Part shown: positions 1 through 10,264 of the stretch, one piece after another | Layout of the letters: the number at the start of each line of letters is the position of its first letter | Numbering within the stretch: the stretch's first letter is position 1 | Origin: Methylobacterium sp. UNC378MF | GTDB lineage: Bacteria > Pseudomonadota > Alphaproteobacteria > Rhizobiales > Beijerinckiaceae | Assembly: GCF_900103195.1 (NCBI RefSeq) | Contig: NZ_FMWU01000021.1 | Coordinates: 1-64,000, forward strand | Direction: 5' to 3' | Length of the DNA: 64,000 nt | Notes under the pieces: generated by a model | What the model was told of the DNA's origin: nothing | The model's input: only the letters and a program-made list of their open reading frames with translations | Databases searched by the model: none | Position numbers and translations under genes: made by a program

Positions 1-2
1 CG

Positions 3-356
3 CCGGAGGCGGACGCGCATCTGCGGATGTACCGGCCGTGGGGCTGGTACCAGCGGATCGACCTCGGCGAGCGCTTCCAGGTGAAGCGGATCCAGGTGGT
101 GCCGGGCGGGCGCCTGTCGCTGCAGAAGCACTACCATCGGGCGGAGCACTGGGTGGTGGTGCGCGGCACCGCCGAGGTGACGATCGACGAGCGGGTGGTG
201 CTGGTCCACGAGAACGAGGCGGTCTACCTGCCGATCGGCTCGATGCATCGCCTCGCCAACCCCGGCAAGATCCCGCTCGAGCTGATCGAGGTCCAGGTCG
301 GCTCCTACACCGGCGAGGACGACATCATCCGCGTTGAGGACATCTACGGACGATAG
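3..356 (+). CDS. Mannose-1-phosphate guanylyltransferase / mannose-6-phosphate isomerase, C-terminal cupin part (5' truncated by window edge)
   Basis: Only the C-terminal ~117 residues lie in the window; the frame is already open at base 3, so the gene starts upstream. The visible part is the type II phosphomannose isomerase cupin: RPWGWY near the start, then metal-ligand motifs QKHYHRAEHW and the LPIGSMHRLANPG strand. In the family, the upstream nucleotidyltransferase domain makes GDP-mannose and this cupin interconverts fructose-6-P and mannose-6-P. It supplies GDP-mannose precursor, which fits its position at the edge of an exopolysaccharide locus. The internal ATG at 27 is not the true start, because codons upstream of it (EADAHLR) already match the family. 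An isolated cupin cannot be fully excluded without upstream sequence. Confidence 0.85.
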   Translation, partial: PEADAHLRMYRPWGWYQRIDLGERFQVKRIQVVPGGRLSLQKHYHRAEHWVVVRGTAEVTIDERVVLVHENEAVYLPIGSMHRLANPGKIPLELIEVQVGSYTGEDDIIRVEDIYGR

Positions 357-521
357 CCGCCCGAGGCCGGGCGCCGACGACGCGGCGGCATTGCGCGACC
401 GGACCGCGGCAGATGCGGGCGCGCCATGTTCCTGCGGCTCCGCGTGACGGCTCGGCCGGATCGAGTCCAGAGCGGTCCGCAGCACGGAGACGCGCGACCC
501 TCGCGGATCGTCCCGGCCTCG

Positions 522-1880
522 TCAGTTTTCCGTCCTGGCCCCGCCTGCCGGCATCAGGTGGGCCTCCGCGTTCTGCGTCGAAACACGGGCCGTCGGCTGG
601 TAGTCGAAGCCGCCCTGCCGCCCGAAGGATTCGATTCCGAAATCGCGAAGGTGCATAAGTGCTTCGGCCACCCTTCGATGTGCCTGGCCGGTGTAAATCG
701 GATAGGCACACGGCACGATCTGACTTCCCTCGCAAACCAAATCGCCGGCAAAGAGTTTATTCTTCGTGACATGAGCCCGGAAATCTTCTTCGGCGATCGC
801 CAGATCGTCTCCCGCGTGCGACGCGATGACCTCGACCCCGAAATACTCGCGACCTTCGATGCGCCCATAGAAGTCCGAGTACATGGTCAGCCGCTTCCAC
901 GCCCCATCATGCGCAAAATTATAGAGAATGGAGTAATCAAAACCTCGATTTCCACTGAAACTGAAATACAAACTGATCAGCGTTACCGATGAGAGATGCG
1001 GATCCGTGTTCAGGCCACACAGAGCCAGGGCGCGATTGATCGGAATGGTCGAGATGACGCGGCTCGTGGTGATCCGGCTGCCGTTCAGGACAACATCGAA
1101 TCGTCCATCGCGCTTCGTGATGGACTTAATCTGCTGCCCCAACATAAACGTCGCCCCCCGCCCACGGAGCTTCTCCGCTGAAACGGCGTACAGAGCATTG
1201 TAGCCCTCCCGTGGACGCGCCAACTGCCTGTTCTTCGGGCCTGCGGAGCGATGACGGCGCATCCCCCGAAACAGGACTTTCGGCGTGGCGTGCTCCTTGA
1301 TCCAGAGCATCCTCTTTTCTGCAAACTCAAGATCGACGTTTTCGGCTGGTATACCGAAGAACCGCCTCATATAGCTCTCAAGTCCTGATCGCTTCAGCAG
1401 AAAATCACCAATCCAGTATCGAGCGAAATCCCGCGCATTCTCGATTCTCCGCCTCAGGAGACGTGAAACGGCGACCGACAAGCCGACGCGCAGCACCACC
1501 CATAACCCTGAGCCGAAGATATCATCCTTGATGGAGAGCGGGTAAGACGTCACACCACCTTGCGGCGTGAGCTTCCCCCATGTCGGCTTGATAGGAACGT
1601 AATGCTCCAGCAATTCCGGAAAATGCTTGAGTAATGGCGAGTCGTCCTGAAATATGAGACTTCCAATGTCGAAGGTGTATCCCTTGATCGCACGATCGAT
1701 ATGATTGCCACCCAGTTTTTCAAATTCATCGATAACGGCGATTTTGCGACAACCGAGATCCTGCAAAATTGAAGCCGAGACGAGACCCGTGATCCCGGCC
1801 CCCAAGATGACCGCATCAAAAACGTCTTGATCTAAATCGCCTCGACAGATCTCGACCGATGTTTCGCTCATGATTTTCAT
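522..1880 (-). CDS. FAD/NAD(P)-binding oxidoreductase, UDP-galactopyranose mutase/protoporphyrinogen oxidase-like
   Basis: A flavoprotein of about 452 residues. The dinucleotide-binding beta-alpha-beta motif GAGITGL is at residues ~27-33, followed by the acidic strand end and LGGN, the GG doublet typical of amine-oxidase/UGM-like enzymes. A later segment around TSRVISTIPI resembles the second FAD-contact strand. Members of this group in polysaccharide loci are often annotated as UDP-galactopyranose mutase-like or NAD(P)-binding proteins, but the substrate cannot be read from the sequence. The start is ambiguous: TTG 1883, ATG 1880 or ATG 1871, none with a strong Shine-Dalgarno; 1880 is used. 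The gene faces away from the 3' end of the GDP-mannose gene and is followed upstream by ~1.2 kb without a gene. Confidence 0.75.
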   Translation of the reverse strand: MKIMSETSVEICRGDLDQDVFDAVILGAGITGLVSASILQDLGCRKIAVIDEFEKLGGNHIDRAIKGYTFDIGSLIFQDDSPLLKHFPELLEHYVPIKPTWGKLTPQGGVTSYPLSIKDDIFGSGLWVVLRVGLSVAVSRLLRRRIENARDFARYWIGDFLLKRSGLESYMRRFFGIPAENVDLEFAEKRMLWIKEHATPKVLFRGMRRHRSAGPKNRQLARPREGYNALYAVSAEKLRGRGATFMLGQQIKSITKRDGRFDVVLNGSRITTSRVISTIPINRALALCGLNTDPHLSSVTLISLYFSFSGNRGFDYSILYNFAHDGAWKRLTMYSDFYGRIEGREYFGVEVIASHAGDDLAIAEEDFRAHVTKNKLFAGDLVCEGSQIVPCAYPIYTGQAHRRVAEALMHLRDFGIESFGRQGGFDYQPTARVSTQNAEAHLMPAGGARTEN

Positions 1881-3055
1881 CAACTCAGCAACACCGTCGC
1901 TCGATCAGAGGCTACAACAGATCGTACAGAGTACAGATCCGCCGCTCAACACAACGGCGTCATTCGAAAGCCCGCGCGTCAAAAACGCAGACACCAAGGG
2001 AGACCCAGAGTGGCGGCTGAGACAAATCAGGCTTTGTGAGTATGCCATTGGCCCGCAGGACCGCAAGGCCGCATATAGAACTAATTGCGCGATTACCCTG
2101 CGCCATGAATTTTGAAGATTGAGATAGACGTCGGACCAGAGATTACGCGCACCTCGATAAACGATTGTGGAACGGTCTCGGCAAGGCCGTCGCCGGAACC
2201 CACCAGATGAGGCGCTGGCGGAGACGCCTGTCCGCCTGGCTATTTCGGGATACGGTGGCGCCGGAGACCGAATTGCCAAGGAGATCGACCTGCACCCACA
2301 CGACATGCCCCGTTCGGAATGGAGTACGTACAGGTTCCTAGCTGCTTTCGGCTGCGACGATTACCGCGAGCCTTGCCGAACCCATTCCGCATTCAGCGTG
2401 GATGGGGTGGTGCGGCCGGTATCAGTGGTATGTGCGTCAGCGAAGCAGCGGCCGGATCGATGCAGGAATCGGCACGATCCGGCGCCCGGAATCCCGAGTA
2501 TCGGAGATCCGATGATGTCCGGCGCAAGGGCATGCACGAGCGGGACGGTGTAGAACGGGCGGAATAGGGGCTTCGCGGGTGGCCAGTGCGATATGTCCCC
2601 ACCGGAGCGATGGACCTCCGGCCAGCGGACGATGCGGGGGCCATAACGGCTGACCGCTCCGCAGAGGACGCGGCAGCGAAACCGAAACCGGGGTCTTGGC
2701 GATGAAACGATCTCGGAACGAGGTTCGAGAGCGGGCCATACAACAGCGTCGCGACGGTCGAGAAGGCGAGGAGGAAGTGCGCCGCCTGCACGGGCCGCCG
2801 CGCATCGGGATCGCGGCGGCCGAACCTGGATTACGGACAATCACGACGGTGATGACGGTCGGTTCCGAGCCGAGCAGCAGACCGAGCAGGCCGGGAACGA
2901 CGGCACTTGCGCCCATCGATGCGATGCTCGGATCGTCCGAACCCCGACGTCAGTGCCAACCCGCTTGCAAGGGCTGAGCACACGACAGGTCGCGGCCCGG
3001 CCGCCGCTGTCGCGCGCGCCGCCACGCCGAGGTGACAGGCACGCATCGGGCCGTG
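1881..3055. other. 1.2-kb spacer with decayed sequence, no intact gene
   Basis: No reading frame here has convincing protein character. On the minus strand around 2400-2916, hydrophobic stretches (MGASAVVPGLLGLLLGSEP in one frame, AAHFLLAFSTVATLLYGP in another) sit in adjacent frames, as expected of a frameshifted membrane protein such as a polysaccharide acyltransferase. The family cannot be named with confidence. The spacer lies between two polysaccharide genes and probably marks a lost gene. Confidence 0.4.
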
Positions 3056-4435
3056 TCAGCGATTGGCGCTCTCGGTAGCCCGGTGCGGCGAATCCGCGGG
3101 GGCGAGGCCGCCGCGGCTCGATACACCGCTCCCCGAGCCGCGCGGCGGAGGCGCGGGCTGCTGTGGCGTCGTGGGCTGACGTGTATCTCCGGGCTTGTCA
3201 GCCGTCTGACGAACGAGGGTCACTCTTACGACATCGCCGGGCTCGACGAGGGCATCCTCCGACGCGACCCACGTGCTTGCGTTCGCTCCGCGCTTCCGGG
3301 TGATCTCGAAGCGCGACACCACACCGTCGCGGGCATCGTCGGATACACCGAGCATCTGCGACTCGGCATCGGCCGTGAGCCGCTCGGCCGTACGGGTCTT
3401 CTCGTCGATCTGGGCGAGCTTCTGGCGTGTGTCCGCAGCTTCCGAGAGCGCTTCGCGGCGGAACCGCGCCTTGAGGTCGATAATGTCGCGCTCGGCGCGT
3501 GTGAGACTTTGTTGAGCACGCAGCATGGCGACCTGCACATCGAGCCGGCTGCTCTCGAACGAGGCCTGGCTCTGCTGCGCAGCGAGTTTCCGCGGCGCGA
3601 CGGTAAGCCCCTTCGACACGAGATCGTTGATGAGATTGAGTTCGCCCCGGCTGAGCTCGATCTGCCGATCGAGGGTTTTTGATTTGTTGTCCAGCGTACT
3701 CATCTCATTCTCAAAACTCGCAACCGATTGCTCGATCGTCTTGATCTCCGCCTTCAGGGCGTTCCGGCGCGTGTCGAAGAGAAGCTGCTCCCCACGGGTG
3801 GCCTGCTCGACATAGGCCTTCCCGGCGCTGGCCCTCAGGTCGTTGCCGAAGTTGATCGTGTCCGCGCCGGCAATCTCGGCCTCAAGCCGCGCCAGCTTCG
3901 CCGCGAGGCTGACGCGCTCCGCCGCCAGATTTCGCAACTCGCCGCGCGAAGTGACCGCGTCACGCTGGATGCTCCGCGGGTCAGTGCCGCGCATGAGGCC
4001 CTGCGCCGTGCTGACAGCCTGCAGGACGGTCAGACCAGGCTGGTATTCATACTTCCCGGGCTGCTGCACGGCACCGATAATGTAGAACGGCCGGTAAGTC
4101 GCCACTTCGACCGATGCGGCGGGCGTCTCGGCCAGATCGGCAACCTGTTTCAGCGTGACGCCGATCGCGTGCGCGAGATCAACCGTCGTTCCACCGGCCG
4201 CCTTGATCTGTCCGATCAGCGGCATCGAGACAGTTCCGTCTGCTGCAACCACGAACTGCCCGTTTAGCGCCGTCCAGGAGTACGCCTCGCCGGCGTTGCG
4301 GCGCAGATCGTAGACGCGGATCGTCAGATGATCCTGCGGGCCGAGGAGATATCGGCCGGGCTCATCGGCGGCGGCGGCTGCAAAGCTACCGGCGAATAGT
4401 AAAACGCAACCGGCTGCGACTGACCGCAAGCGCAT
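3056..4435 (-). CDS. Polysaccharide export protein, ExoF/Wza-like
   Basis: A periplasmic/outer-membrane polysaccharide export protein of 459 residues. The start at 4435 is set by an AAGGAGG Shine-Dalgarno five bases upstream and an immediate signal peptide (MRLRSVAAGC... to an Ala-rich cleavage region near residue 25); an upstream in-frame start at 4519 would bury the signal. Residues ~28-115 are the polysaccharide-export domain (YLLGPQDHLTIRVYDL, then DGTVSMPLIGQI), followed by an SLBB-like segment (FYIIGAVQQPGKYEYQPG). Residues ~165-370 form a long heptad-rich coiled coil as in ExoF proteins. The C-terminus is Pro/Ser-rich. It should work with the flippase next door and the co-polymerase at 13811 to move the polymer out of the cell. 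Confidence 0.88.
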   Translation of the reverse strand: MRLRSVAAGCVLLFAGSFAAAAADEPGRYLLGPQDHLTIRVYDLRRNAGEAYSWTALNGQFVVAADGTVSMPLIGQIKAAGGTTVDLAHAIGVTLKQVADLAETPAASVEVATYRPFYIIGAVQQPGKYEYQPGLTVLQAVSTAQGLMRGTDPRSIQRDAVTSRGELRNLAAERVSLAAKLARLEAEIAGADTINFGNDLRASAGKAYVEQATRGEQLLFDTRRNALKAEIKTIEQSVASFENEMSTLDNKSKTLDRQIELSRGELNLINDLVSKGLTVAPRKLAAQQSQASFESSRLDVQVAMLRAQQSLTRAERDIIDLKARFRREALSEAADTRQKLAQIDEKTRTAERLTADAESQMLGVSDDARDGVVSRFEITRKRGANASTWVASEDALVEPGDVVRVTLVRQTADKPGDTRQPTTPQQPAPPPRGSGSGVSSRGGLAPADSPHRATESANR

Positions 4436-4716
4436 CAAATCCTCCTTGAACGGGCCCATGGCCCAAGTACAAATCTTCGCGCTTCGGCTGACCCGCTGCA
4501 CCTGCAGCACTTTGTCCACGGATTCCGACTTATATCGTATCAGAAACGGCCGGATTATCCAAGTTTCATCACAGAGGGTCTATTTTGCGGCAGCCTCTTT
4601 GCGCTGACAACGGAATATGCGCCGGCCACACATCGGTGTTATTATTTTACCGACACCGGATGCCGCACCCCGGCGGCCGCGAGCTGGTCCTGGGCGGCCC
4701 TCTCGGGCGCCCGACG

Positions 4717-6132
4717 TCACGGACGCAAACTACGCAGGCGAAATCCGAGCAGATGCATGCTGATGCCGTAGGCGCACACACCGCTGACAATCATTGCGAT
4801 CAGAAGTCCGATCAGACCGACATTGACGTGGCTCAAGATCCCCTGAAGCGCCAGGACGGCTGCCGCCATGACAAGGCAGGAGGCTGCGACCTGCCAGAGA
4901 TTGCGGACCTGTACCCCCACCCCGGCACCGACGAGACGTTTCGCGTAGATCGCGCTGATGAAAAAGTGGAAGATCCCTGCAGCAACCCGGGCGTAGATCA
5001 TCATCATCACGCCTCCGATATAAAAGCCGAGCGTCATCAGTGATATTTTCACGGCCGACTCGAAGATGCTGATTTTGAACATGACATTGGGCTCGTCCTT
5101 GGCGACGCAGAGCGACGAGACGGGCTGGTAATAGGCTGTGAACATGATGGCGACGGAGAGCCAACGCAGATAGGGGGCCGCAGCCCCCCATTGAGGACCA
5201 AGAACGATGCTGACGATCTGGTCAGCGGTCAATGCAATTCCCACGCCGGCCGGCAACGCGATGATCATCGTGAGCCGGGCGGCCCTCAGGAAAGCGGATT
5301 GTAGCCGTTGACGGTCCTCCGCAATCGTCGCGAACGCGGCCATGACGGGACGCATCGCGGGCCCGATCAGGCTTTGCGTCGGCAGGACGGAGAAGTCGCT
5401 TGCGACGCCGTAGCGACCGAGGACGGCCTTCTCGACATGGTAGCCGAGGAAGACGCGATCGTACTGCCAGCTGAAGGCCGCCAGGATCTGGGACGACGTA
5501 AACCAGCCTGTAAACGCCGAGAAGGCACTCAGCTTCTCCAGCGAGAGCCTCGGCGAGTAAGGCGCGAGGATATAGGACAGCGCCGTCGGCAGGATCGAGG
5601 ATGCGACCGGATTGATGACCAGGGCCCAGTATCCGGCGCCGGCGTAGAGAACTCCGATCGAGATGAGGGCGGCTATCGCCTTCCCGATGAAATCGGCGAT
5701 GAACGAGGCGCGAAAATTGATGTCGCGGAACAGGTGCACCATGCCGGGGCTGTAGAGGCTCCGCGCAATCGGGGATAACGAGAGCACCAGCACGATCGGG
5801 ATCAGGCGCGCATCGGCGTAGATATGCGCCGCCGGCCAGGCTGCAGCCACCATCAGCACGGCGATCACCGCGCCGCGCAGAAGGCCCAGCGTGAAAGCCG
5901 TATCCAGATGCGCCTTTTCGATCGTCTGCAGGCGCAACAGGGCCTGAACGAGCGGGATCTCGAGAACCATCTCGACGATGGACACCAGAGACGCCGCGAT
6001 GGCCGTCAGACCGAAATCCGCAGGCGACAGGACGCGGGCGAGGACGAGCAGCGCGGCGAGGTCGATGACGCGCGCGGAGATCCGGGCGGCGACGCTCCAG
6101 CCGGCGCCCCGTAGCGTCTTAAAAGCAAGCAT
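4717..6132 (-). CDS. Wzx-type oligosaccharide flippase (PST/MOP superfamily)
   Basis: A 471-residue integral membrane protein with about 12-14 hydrophobic segments and the amphipathic opening usual for PST transporters (MLAFKTLRGAGWSVAARISARVIDL). The family flips undecaprenyl-linked repeat units from the cytoplasmic to the periplasmic face of the inner membrane. It sits between the ExoF-like exporter and two glycosyltransferases on the same strand, so it fits a Wzx/Wzy-dependent route. No strong Shine-Dalgarno is seen before ATG 6132, but the N-terminal match supports this start. The exact substrate cannot be inferred. Confidence 0.88.
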   Translation of the reverse strand: MLAFKTLRGAGWSVAARISARVIDLAALLVLARVLSPADFGLTAIAASLVSIVEMVLEIPLVQALLRLQTIEKAHLDTAFTLGLLRGAVIAVLMVAAAWPAAHIYADARLIPIVLVLSLSPIARSLYSPGMVHLFRDINFRASFIADFIGKAIAALISIGVLYAGAGYWALVINPVASSILPTALSYILAPYSPRLSLEKLSAFSAFTGWFTSSQILAAFSWQYDRVFLGYHVEKAVLGRYGVASDFSVLPTQSLIGPAMRPVMAAFATIAEDRQRLQSAFLRAARLTMIIALPAGVGIALTADQIVSIVLGPQWGAAAPYLRWLSVAIMFTAYYQPVSSLCVAKDEPNVMFKISIFESAVKISLMTLGFYIGGVMMMIYARVAAGIFHFFISAIYAKRLVGAGVGVQVRNLWQVAASCLVMAAAVLALQGILSHVNVGLIGLLIAMIVSGVCAYGISMHLLGFRLRSLRP

Positions 6133-6345
6133 GAACTTGTCCCAAGGAACGACGCTCGGCGTAATACGGGCCCGAAGTGAAGTCGAGCCTCATGCTCAGG
6201 CGTCAAATCCCGTATCGGGCCTCACGGCAACTATAATCCCATCCCAGTCTGCAGCCCGACACGGTGAATTCTGTCCGCCCGGTGATCGGGTCGCGTCGTC
6301 GCATCGCGCGTGCCACCCGATAGCCGGTCCGCGGGCACCGGCGCG

Positions 6346-7407
6346 CTATTGTGCCACGCCGGCGGCTCGCCGGTAGACAGCGAGGGTCTGCTCGGCAACC
6401 CGGGCGATCCGCAAATGATCCACGTTCACTTGGCTCTTCGCGCGCCACGCGCTCAGCTGCGCCGGATCGGCGGTCAGCGTGATCAGCGCCTCCGCGATCT
6501 TGTCCGGGGCGCGGGGCGGCACCAGGATCCCAGCCGAGCCCCCATCGAGGAGTTCGGGGATCCCGTCGACGTCGGTGGCGATGATCGCGCAGCCTGCCTC
6601 GCGCGCTTCGGAGAGCACCAGCGGAGCAGGATCAGCGTGAGACGGGAGCACGAAGATGTCGGCACCGAGCATCCAGCGGTAAGGATCATCCCGTGGGCCT
6701 GCGAATGTGATCGCGCTCGCGCAGGGGAGCGCGCGCGCTTCCTCGGCATAGGCGCCTTGATGCGGACCACCGCCGACGATGTAGAGCCGCATCGCCGGGT
6801 TGTGCGGAAACGCCATCGCGAAGGCCTGGAGCAGATCGGGCACACCCTTCCGGGGATGCAATCCCCCGACGAACACGACGGCGGGATGATCCAGCCCCTG
6901 AGGCTCTTCTGATCGGCCGCGGACGCGGGCAGATCCGATCGTCCCGTTGAGCACGACATCGATGCGCGAAGCCGAGATGCCACGCCGCCGCATCGAGGCG
7001 GCGACCGCAGCGCTCACAGCGATGACCCGGGTCCCGAGACCCATGAGGATTGCGCCCCTCTCGAACTCATTGTGCACGGTTGTCACAAGGGGCACGCGCA
7101 GCAGCTTGCAGGCAGGCCACGCCAGAACGGCACTGGTCATCATATGGGCATGGACGATATCCGGACGCCACCGGCGGATCACATCGCCGCACCCGATGAC
7201 GGATTGCAGGAGGCGCTTCGGACTGCGCTCATGACCCGCGAAAATCGTCTCGACATTGTTGGATCGGAGCAGAGCGTCGAAGTCGCCCCCCTGGCTTGCG
7301 ATCGCAACCTGATGGCCGCGCTCGGCCTGCTCGCAGGCGAGATCGACGGCAGCGTGAACGTGGCCGTTCAGCCGGCGCGTATGATTCAGAAGATGAAGGA
7401 TACGCAT
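6346..7407 (-). CDS. Glycosyltransferase family 4 (GT-B fold)
   Basis: A retaining glycosyltransferase of 353 residues. The N-terminal half opens with MRILHLLNHTRRLNGHVHAA, a typical GT4 acceptor-domain start with a Gly-rich loop. The C-terminal half has VGGLHPRKGVPDLLQAFA (phosphate-binding region) and an EX7E-type nucleotide-sugar motif around SEAREAGCAIIATDVDGIPE. It transfers a sugar from an NDP-sugar to the growing lipid-linked repeat at the cytoplasmic membrane face; donor and acceptor are unknown. It is separated from the flippase by about 210 bases without a gene. Confidence 0.87.
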   Translation of the reverse strand: MRILHLLNHTRRLNGHVHAAVDLACEQAERGHQVAIASQGGDFDALLRSNNVETIFAGHERSPKRLLQSVIGCGDVIRRWRPDIVHAHMMTSAVLAWPACKLLRVPLVTTVHNEFERGAILMGLGTRVIAVSAAVAASMRRRGISASRIDVVLNGTIGSARVRGRSEEPQGLDHPAVVFVGGLHPRKGVPDLLQAFAMAFPHNPAMRLYIVGGGPHQGAYAEEARALPCASAITFAGPRDDPYRWMLGADIFVLPSHADPAPLVLSEAREAGCAIIATDVDGIPELLDGGSAGILVPPRAPDKIAEALITLTADPAQLSAWRAKSQVNVDHLRIARVAEQTLAVYRRAAGVAQ

Positions 7408-7576
7408 GGCTCACTGGCGCTCGTGTCGGGTCCGAGCCTTTTTCGGCACGTGCGGTCTCAGCCGAGCCGCGAAGCCGGACTTTAGCCAGGATTGAAAGCC
7501 GATACAAATTTTGGAGATTACTTAAGTGTATACAACACGCATTGATGCAAGATAAATCGCGAGCATATTCCGCTGT

Positions 7577-8617
7577 TCAACAACGACTTATCCCGGCCGG
7601 CGCCCGCAGAATCTGGCGAACCGCCCGGCGCCCGACCGACAAACGAAAGGCCAGCAGGGACTGGGCGCAGCTGACGGGTGCGGCAAAGGTCGCGGCCACG
7701 AAGAGCGCGTTCGCTATCTTCCACTTCAGCGAGCGCGGCTCAACCAGGAGAGACCGGATCAGGCCCAGGAACGATTTGCCGCCAACCCGACTGCCGCGAA
7801 GGATCGCTGCGCAGAATTCGAGAAACTGAAAATAGTAGGTTTTCTCTGGCTCGATGAGGGCTGCGCCGGGGCTCAGTTTCCGCAGCAGCACTCGAAGATG
7901 GGCCAAGCGGGACCGGAACCGCCGCAGATCACGCTCGAAGGTTGCAGCTTGCGGAATGCGCCCCAGACCGGAATCATTCCGCCCATGCACACGATAGAGC
8001 CCGAGACTGTCGGGAAGGCTGACGACGTCCCCCATGAATGGGGCGGCCAGCAGGATCACGCCATCGACGGCTTGGTCATAGTCACATTGATGCAGAATTT
8101 CGCAAACGTCGCGACGGAATACGTTCCCGGATGTTGGCGGCGTCTGATAAACACCGGAGCGCAGAATCTCGTTGACGACCCTGTCCTGCCCGCGGAATGC
8201 ACTGAGCGCCGGGTAGGGATCGGCCAGGACGGTCCCCGTCGAATCGACGCAGGTCAGGCAAAACTGAAGCTTGGCGACGCCGGGATCGAGCGACGACAGA
8301 ATGCGCTCGAGCGCACCGGGCAACAATTCATCATCCGCGTCGAGAAACAGAAGAAAGGGGGCCCGGGTCTTGCTCAGTCCGTAAAGACAGGCTGCCCTCT
8401 GGCCCCCGTTCGGGATACGAAAGGCGGGTATGCCGGCCCGCTGAATAACGAGCCACGAGTCATCCGTAGAACCATCGTCGATCACAACGATTTCACAGGC
8501 GTCGCTACCCTGATCGACAAAACTTTGGATTGCGCGACCCACGTATCTTTCGTAATTGAAGCAGGTAATGATAACTGCTAATTTCGGCTCCACTACCACA
8601 GCGGGCGTCTTTCTCAT
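7577..8617 (-). CDS. Glycosyltransferase family 2 (GT-A fold)
   Basis: A 346-residue inverting GT2. The N-terminal VIITCFNYERYVGRAIQS and VVIDDGSTDDSW form the nucleotide-binding strand, and LFLDADDELLP carries the metal-binding DxD. The acceptor half contains VDGVILLAAPFMGDVVSLP and YRVHGRNDSG, which recur almost unchanged in the GT2 at 21714, so the two are paralogues at opposite sides of the locus. A hydrophobic C-terminal stretch suggests membrane association. The transferred sugar is unknown. Confidence 0.87.
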   Translation of the reverse strand: MRKTPAVVVEPKLAVIITCFNYERYVGRAIQSFVDQGSDACEIVVIDDGSTDDSWLVIQRAGIPAFRIPNGGQRAACLYGLSKTRAPFLLFLDADDELLPGALERILSSLDPGVAKLQFCLTCVDSTGTVLADPYPALSAFRGQDRVVNEILRSGVYQTPPTSGNVFRRDVCEILHQCDYDQAVDGVILLAAPFMGDVVSLPDSLGLYRVHGRNDSGLGRIPQAATFERDLRRFRSRLAHLRVLLRKLSPGAALIEPEKTYYFQFLEFCAAILRGSRVGGKSFLGLIRSLLVEPRSLKWKIANALFVAATFAAPVSCAQSLLAFRLSVGRRAVRQILRAPAGISRC

Positions 8618-9499
8618 TCGTCGCCTTGAGATCCTGCACTTCGCCGCTCAAGATCTCGACAAGATGTCGGCCAGCTCGCCGCATCATTGGACGCTACGGT
8701 GGACGCCTCAGTATCCCAGTGAAAATCCAGCTTACTCCGGAATGCGCCAATGAATAGCCGAGCATAGGCCGGGTGGCCAGCCGGTTAAATCAATTCTGTG
8801 TGAGCGAAGACCGATATGAGCGCGATCCGTCCGCCGTCGGACGACGCGCCTTCGCACGGATTCCAGCCTGCCCGCTCGTTGCGCGGACAATATCCTCCGC
8901 GCGGTCGTGACGCGAGCGGCGATCCGGATCGAGGCGGAGCGCAGGGCCGCCCGCGCAACCGCGCTCCTCGGCGACGACCCTTGGTCCAAGATGCGGAAGC
9001 GTCAACCGTCCGCCGCACACCGAAGGGCATTCGGTTCGTGCCGTCCTCAGGCAGGCCATGGACGGATTGCCGCGTGCGGCCGCTCGAAGCACAGGCGCGC
9101 CCGTGCGAGCACAGCACGACCGGTGCGATGCCCCGCTCCCAAGGCCGAACCGCACGAAACCCAGCTCGCCGCTGTGGCGCCCGGGCCGCCCATCGTCCGG
9201 CACTACGCCGAACGGGGGCCTTGTTAGACGACCGCAAGCCTCGTACGGGGCCTGCAGCTCCATGGAGTGAGATCGTCCAGGGCATGGAACCGCGCTCCCG
9301 GCCGGTGGCGACGCTTGGGCGTCCGGCGAGGAGCCCTGATTCCCACCGAACGTCACAAATTACTGTCATCGAGGAAACTATAAAGGCCTCATTCAGCCTC
9401 AAACAGACAAGAGACCATCAGTGCAGACGGGATCGGCCGAAAGCTGCGTGGCGACTGAACACGAGTTGCACCGGAATAACTGGAAGAGATCAAGCCAAC
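8618..9499. other. 0.9-kb intergenic region, no supportable gene
   Basis: GC-rich open frames on both strands (for example minus 8785-9402) have Arg/Pro/Ala-dominated translations with no recognisable motif and look like shadows of decayed DNA. The long plus-strand frame opening at 8816 is contiguous with the HAD gene, but its first 228 codons are of this low-information type. The last ~130 bases are less GC-rich and probably hold the promoter of the HAD gene. Confidence 0.5.
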
Positions 9500-10264
9500 A
9501 TGCGTCTACCCGAGACGGTCGCCCGCATTATATCCTGTGACGTATTCGATACGCTTCTCTATCGTGATCACAGATCGGAGCGTCGTCGTTTCCTCGATAT
9601 CGCCACGGTCGCGTCACGGCTGCTCGCGGCGGAGTGCGGCGTCGAGCGCCGCCCGGGATCCGTCTATGCGGCACGCTTGCGCGTACAGCGGGAGGCTTAC
9701 CGCGCCCTCGATTTGACAAACCCGTCGGGTGACGTGCGCTTCGCCGACATGCTCGACGCCATGACGCGCGTTCTCAGCCTCGACCATCGGGCTGTGGATA
9801 TTCTGTATCGCGCCGAGCTTACTGTGGAGAGCGCGCAATTGCGCGCGAACCACCCCTTGATGACGTGGCTGACGCACCGGGCGCAGGCCGGGTGCAGGAT
9901 CATCGCCGTGAGCGATACCTATCACCGCGGCGACACCATCACACATCTGCTGGACACGCTGGCGCGCAATCATCCCATCGCGCATGTCTACACGAGCGCC
10001 GATCACAACGCGACGAAGCGGACGCGCGCGCTTTTCGATGTCGTCCTCCGGCAGGAGGCAGCGGGGCCCGCCGAGATCCTTCACCTCGGCGATGACACGC
10101 TGGCGGATGTGACGATGGCAGAGGCCGCGGGCCTGCGCTCAGCACAGCTGCTCCGGCCGCGCCACGTCGTGCTGCGGCGGCGCCTCGATGCCGTTCGGGC
10201 CCGCGTCATGCATCGGCACTGGGTGGGCGCCAGCCAGGACGGGCACAGGAGCAGGGGACGATGA
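9500..10264 (+). CDS. HAD-superfamily hydrolase of a polysaccharide locus
   Basis: A 254-residue HAD-type protein. The nucleophile motif is ISCDVFDTLLYRD (residues ~11-23). HAD motif IV appears as LGDDTLADVTMAEAAG, and IIAVSDTYH supplies the motif II Ser/Thr region. ATG 9500 is chosen because it places the first motif directly after the start; upstream codons in the same frame (from 8816) are not conserved-looking. The stop overlaps the next start as ATGA, so the two genes are translationally coupled. In other bacteria, HAD domains of this kind are fused to a domain resembling the next gene's product. The role is unknown; phosphatase activity on a sugar-phosphate or lipid-linked intermediate is an inference. 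Confidence 0.75.
   Translation: MRLPETVARIISCDVFDTLLYRDHRSERRRFLDIATVASRLLAAECGVERRPGSVYAARLRVQREAYRALDLTNPSGDVRFADMLDAMTRVLSLDHRAVDILYRAELTVESAQLRANHPLMTWLTHRAQAGCRIIAVSDTYHRGDTITHLLDTLARNHPIAHVYTSADHNATKRTRALFDVVLRQEAAGPAEILHLGDDTLADVTMAEAAGLRSAQLLRPRHVVLRRRLDAVRARVMHRHWVGASQDGHRSRGR

Noticed and set aside
8816..9499. 228-codon N-terminal extension of the HAD protein
   Set aside because: The frame is open only because of high GC; the translation is Arg/Pro-rich without motifs, and the HAD nucleophile motif follows ATG 9500 directly.
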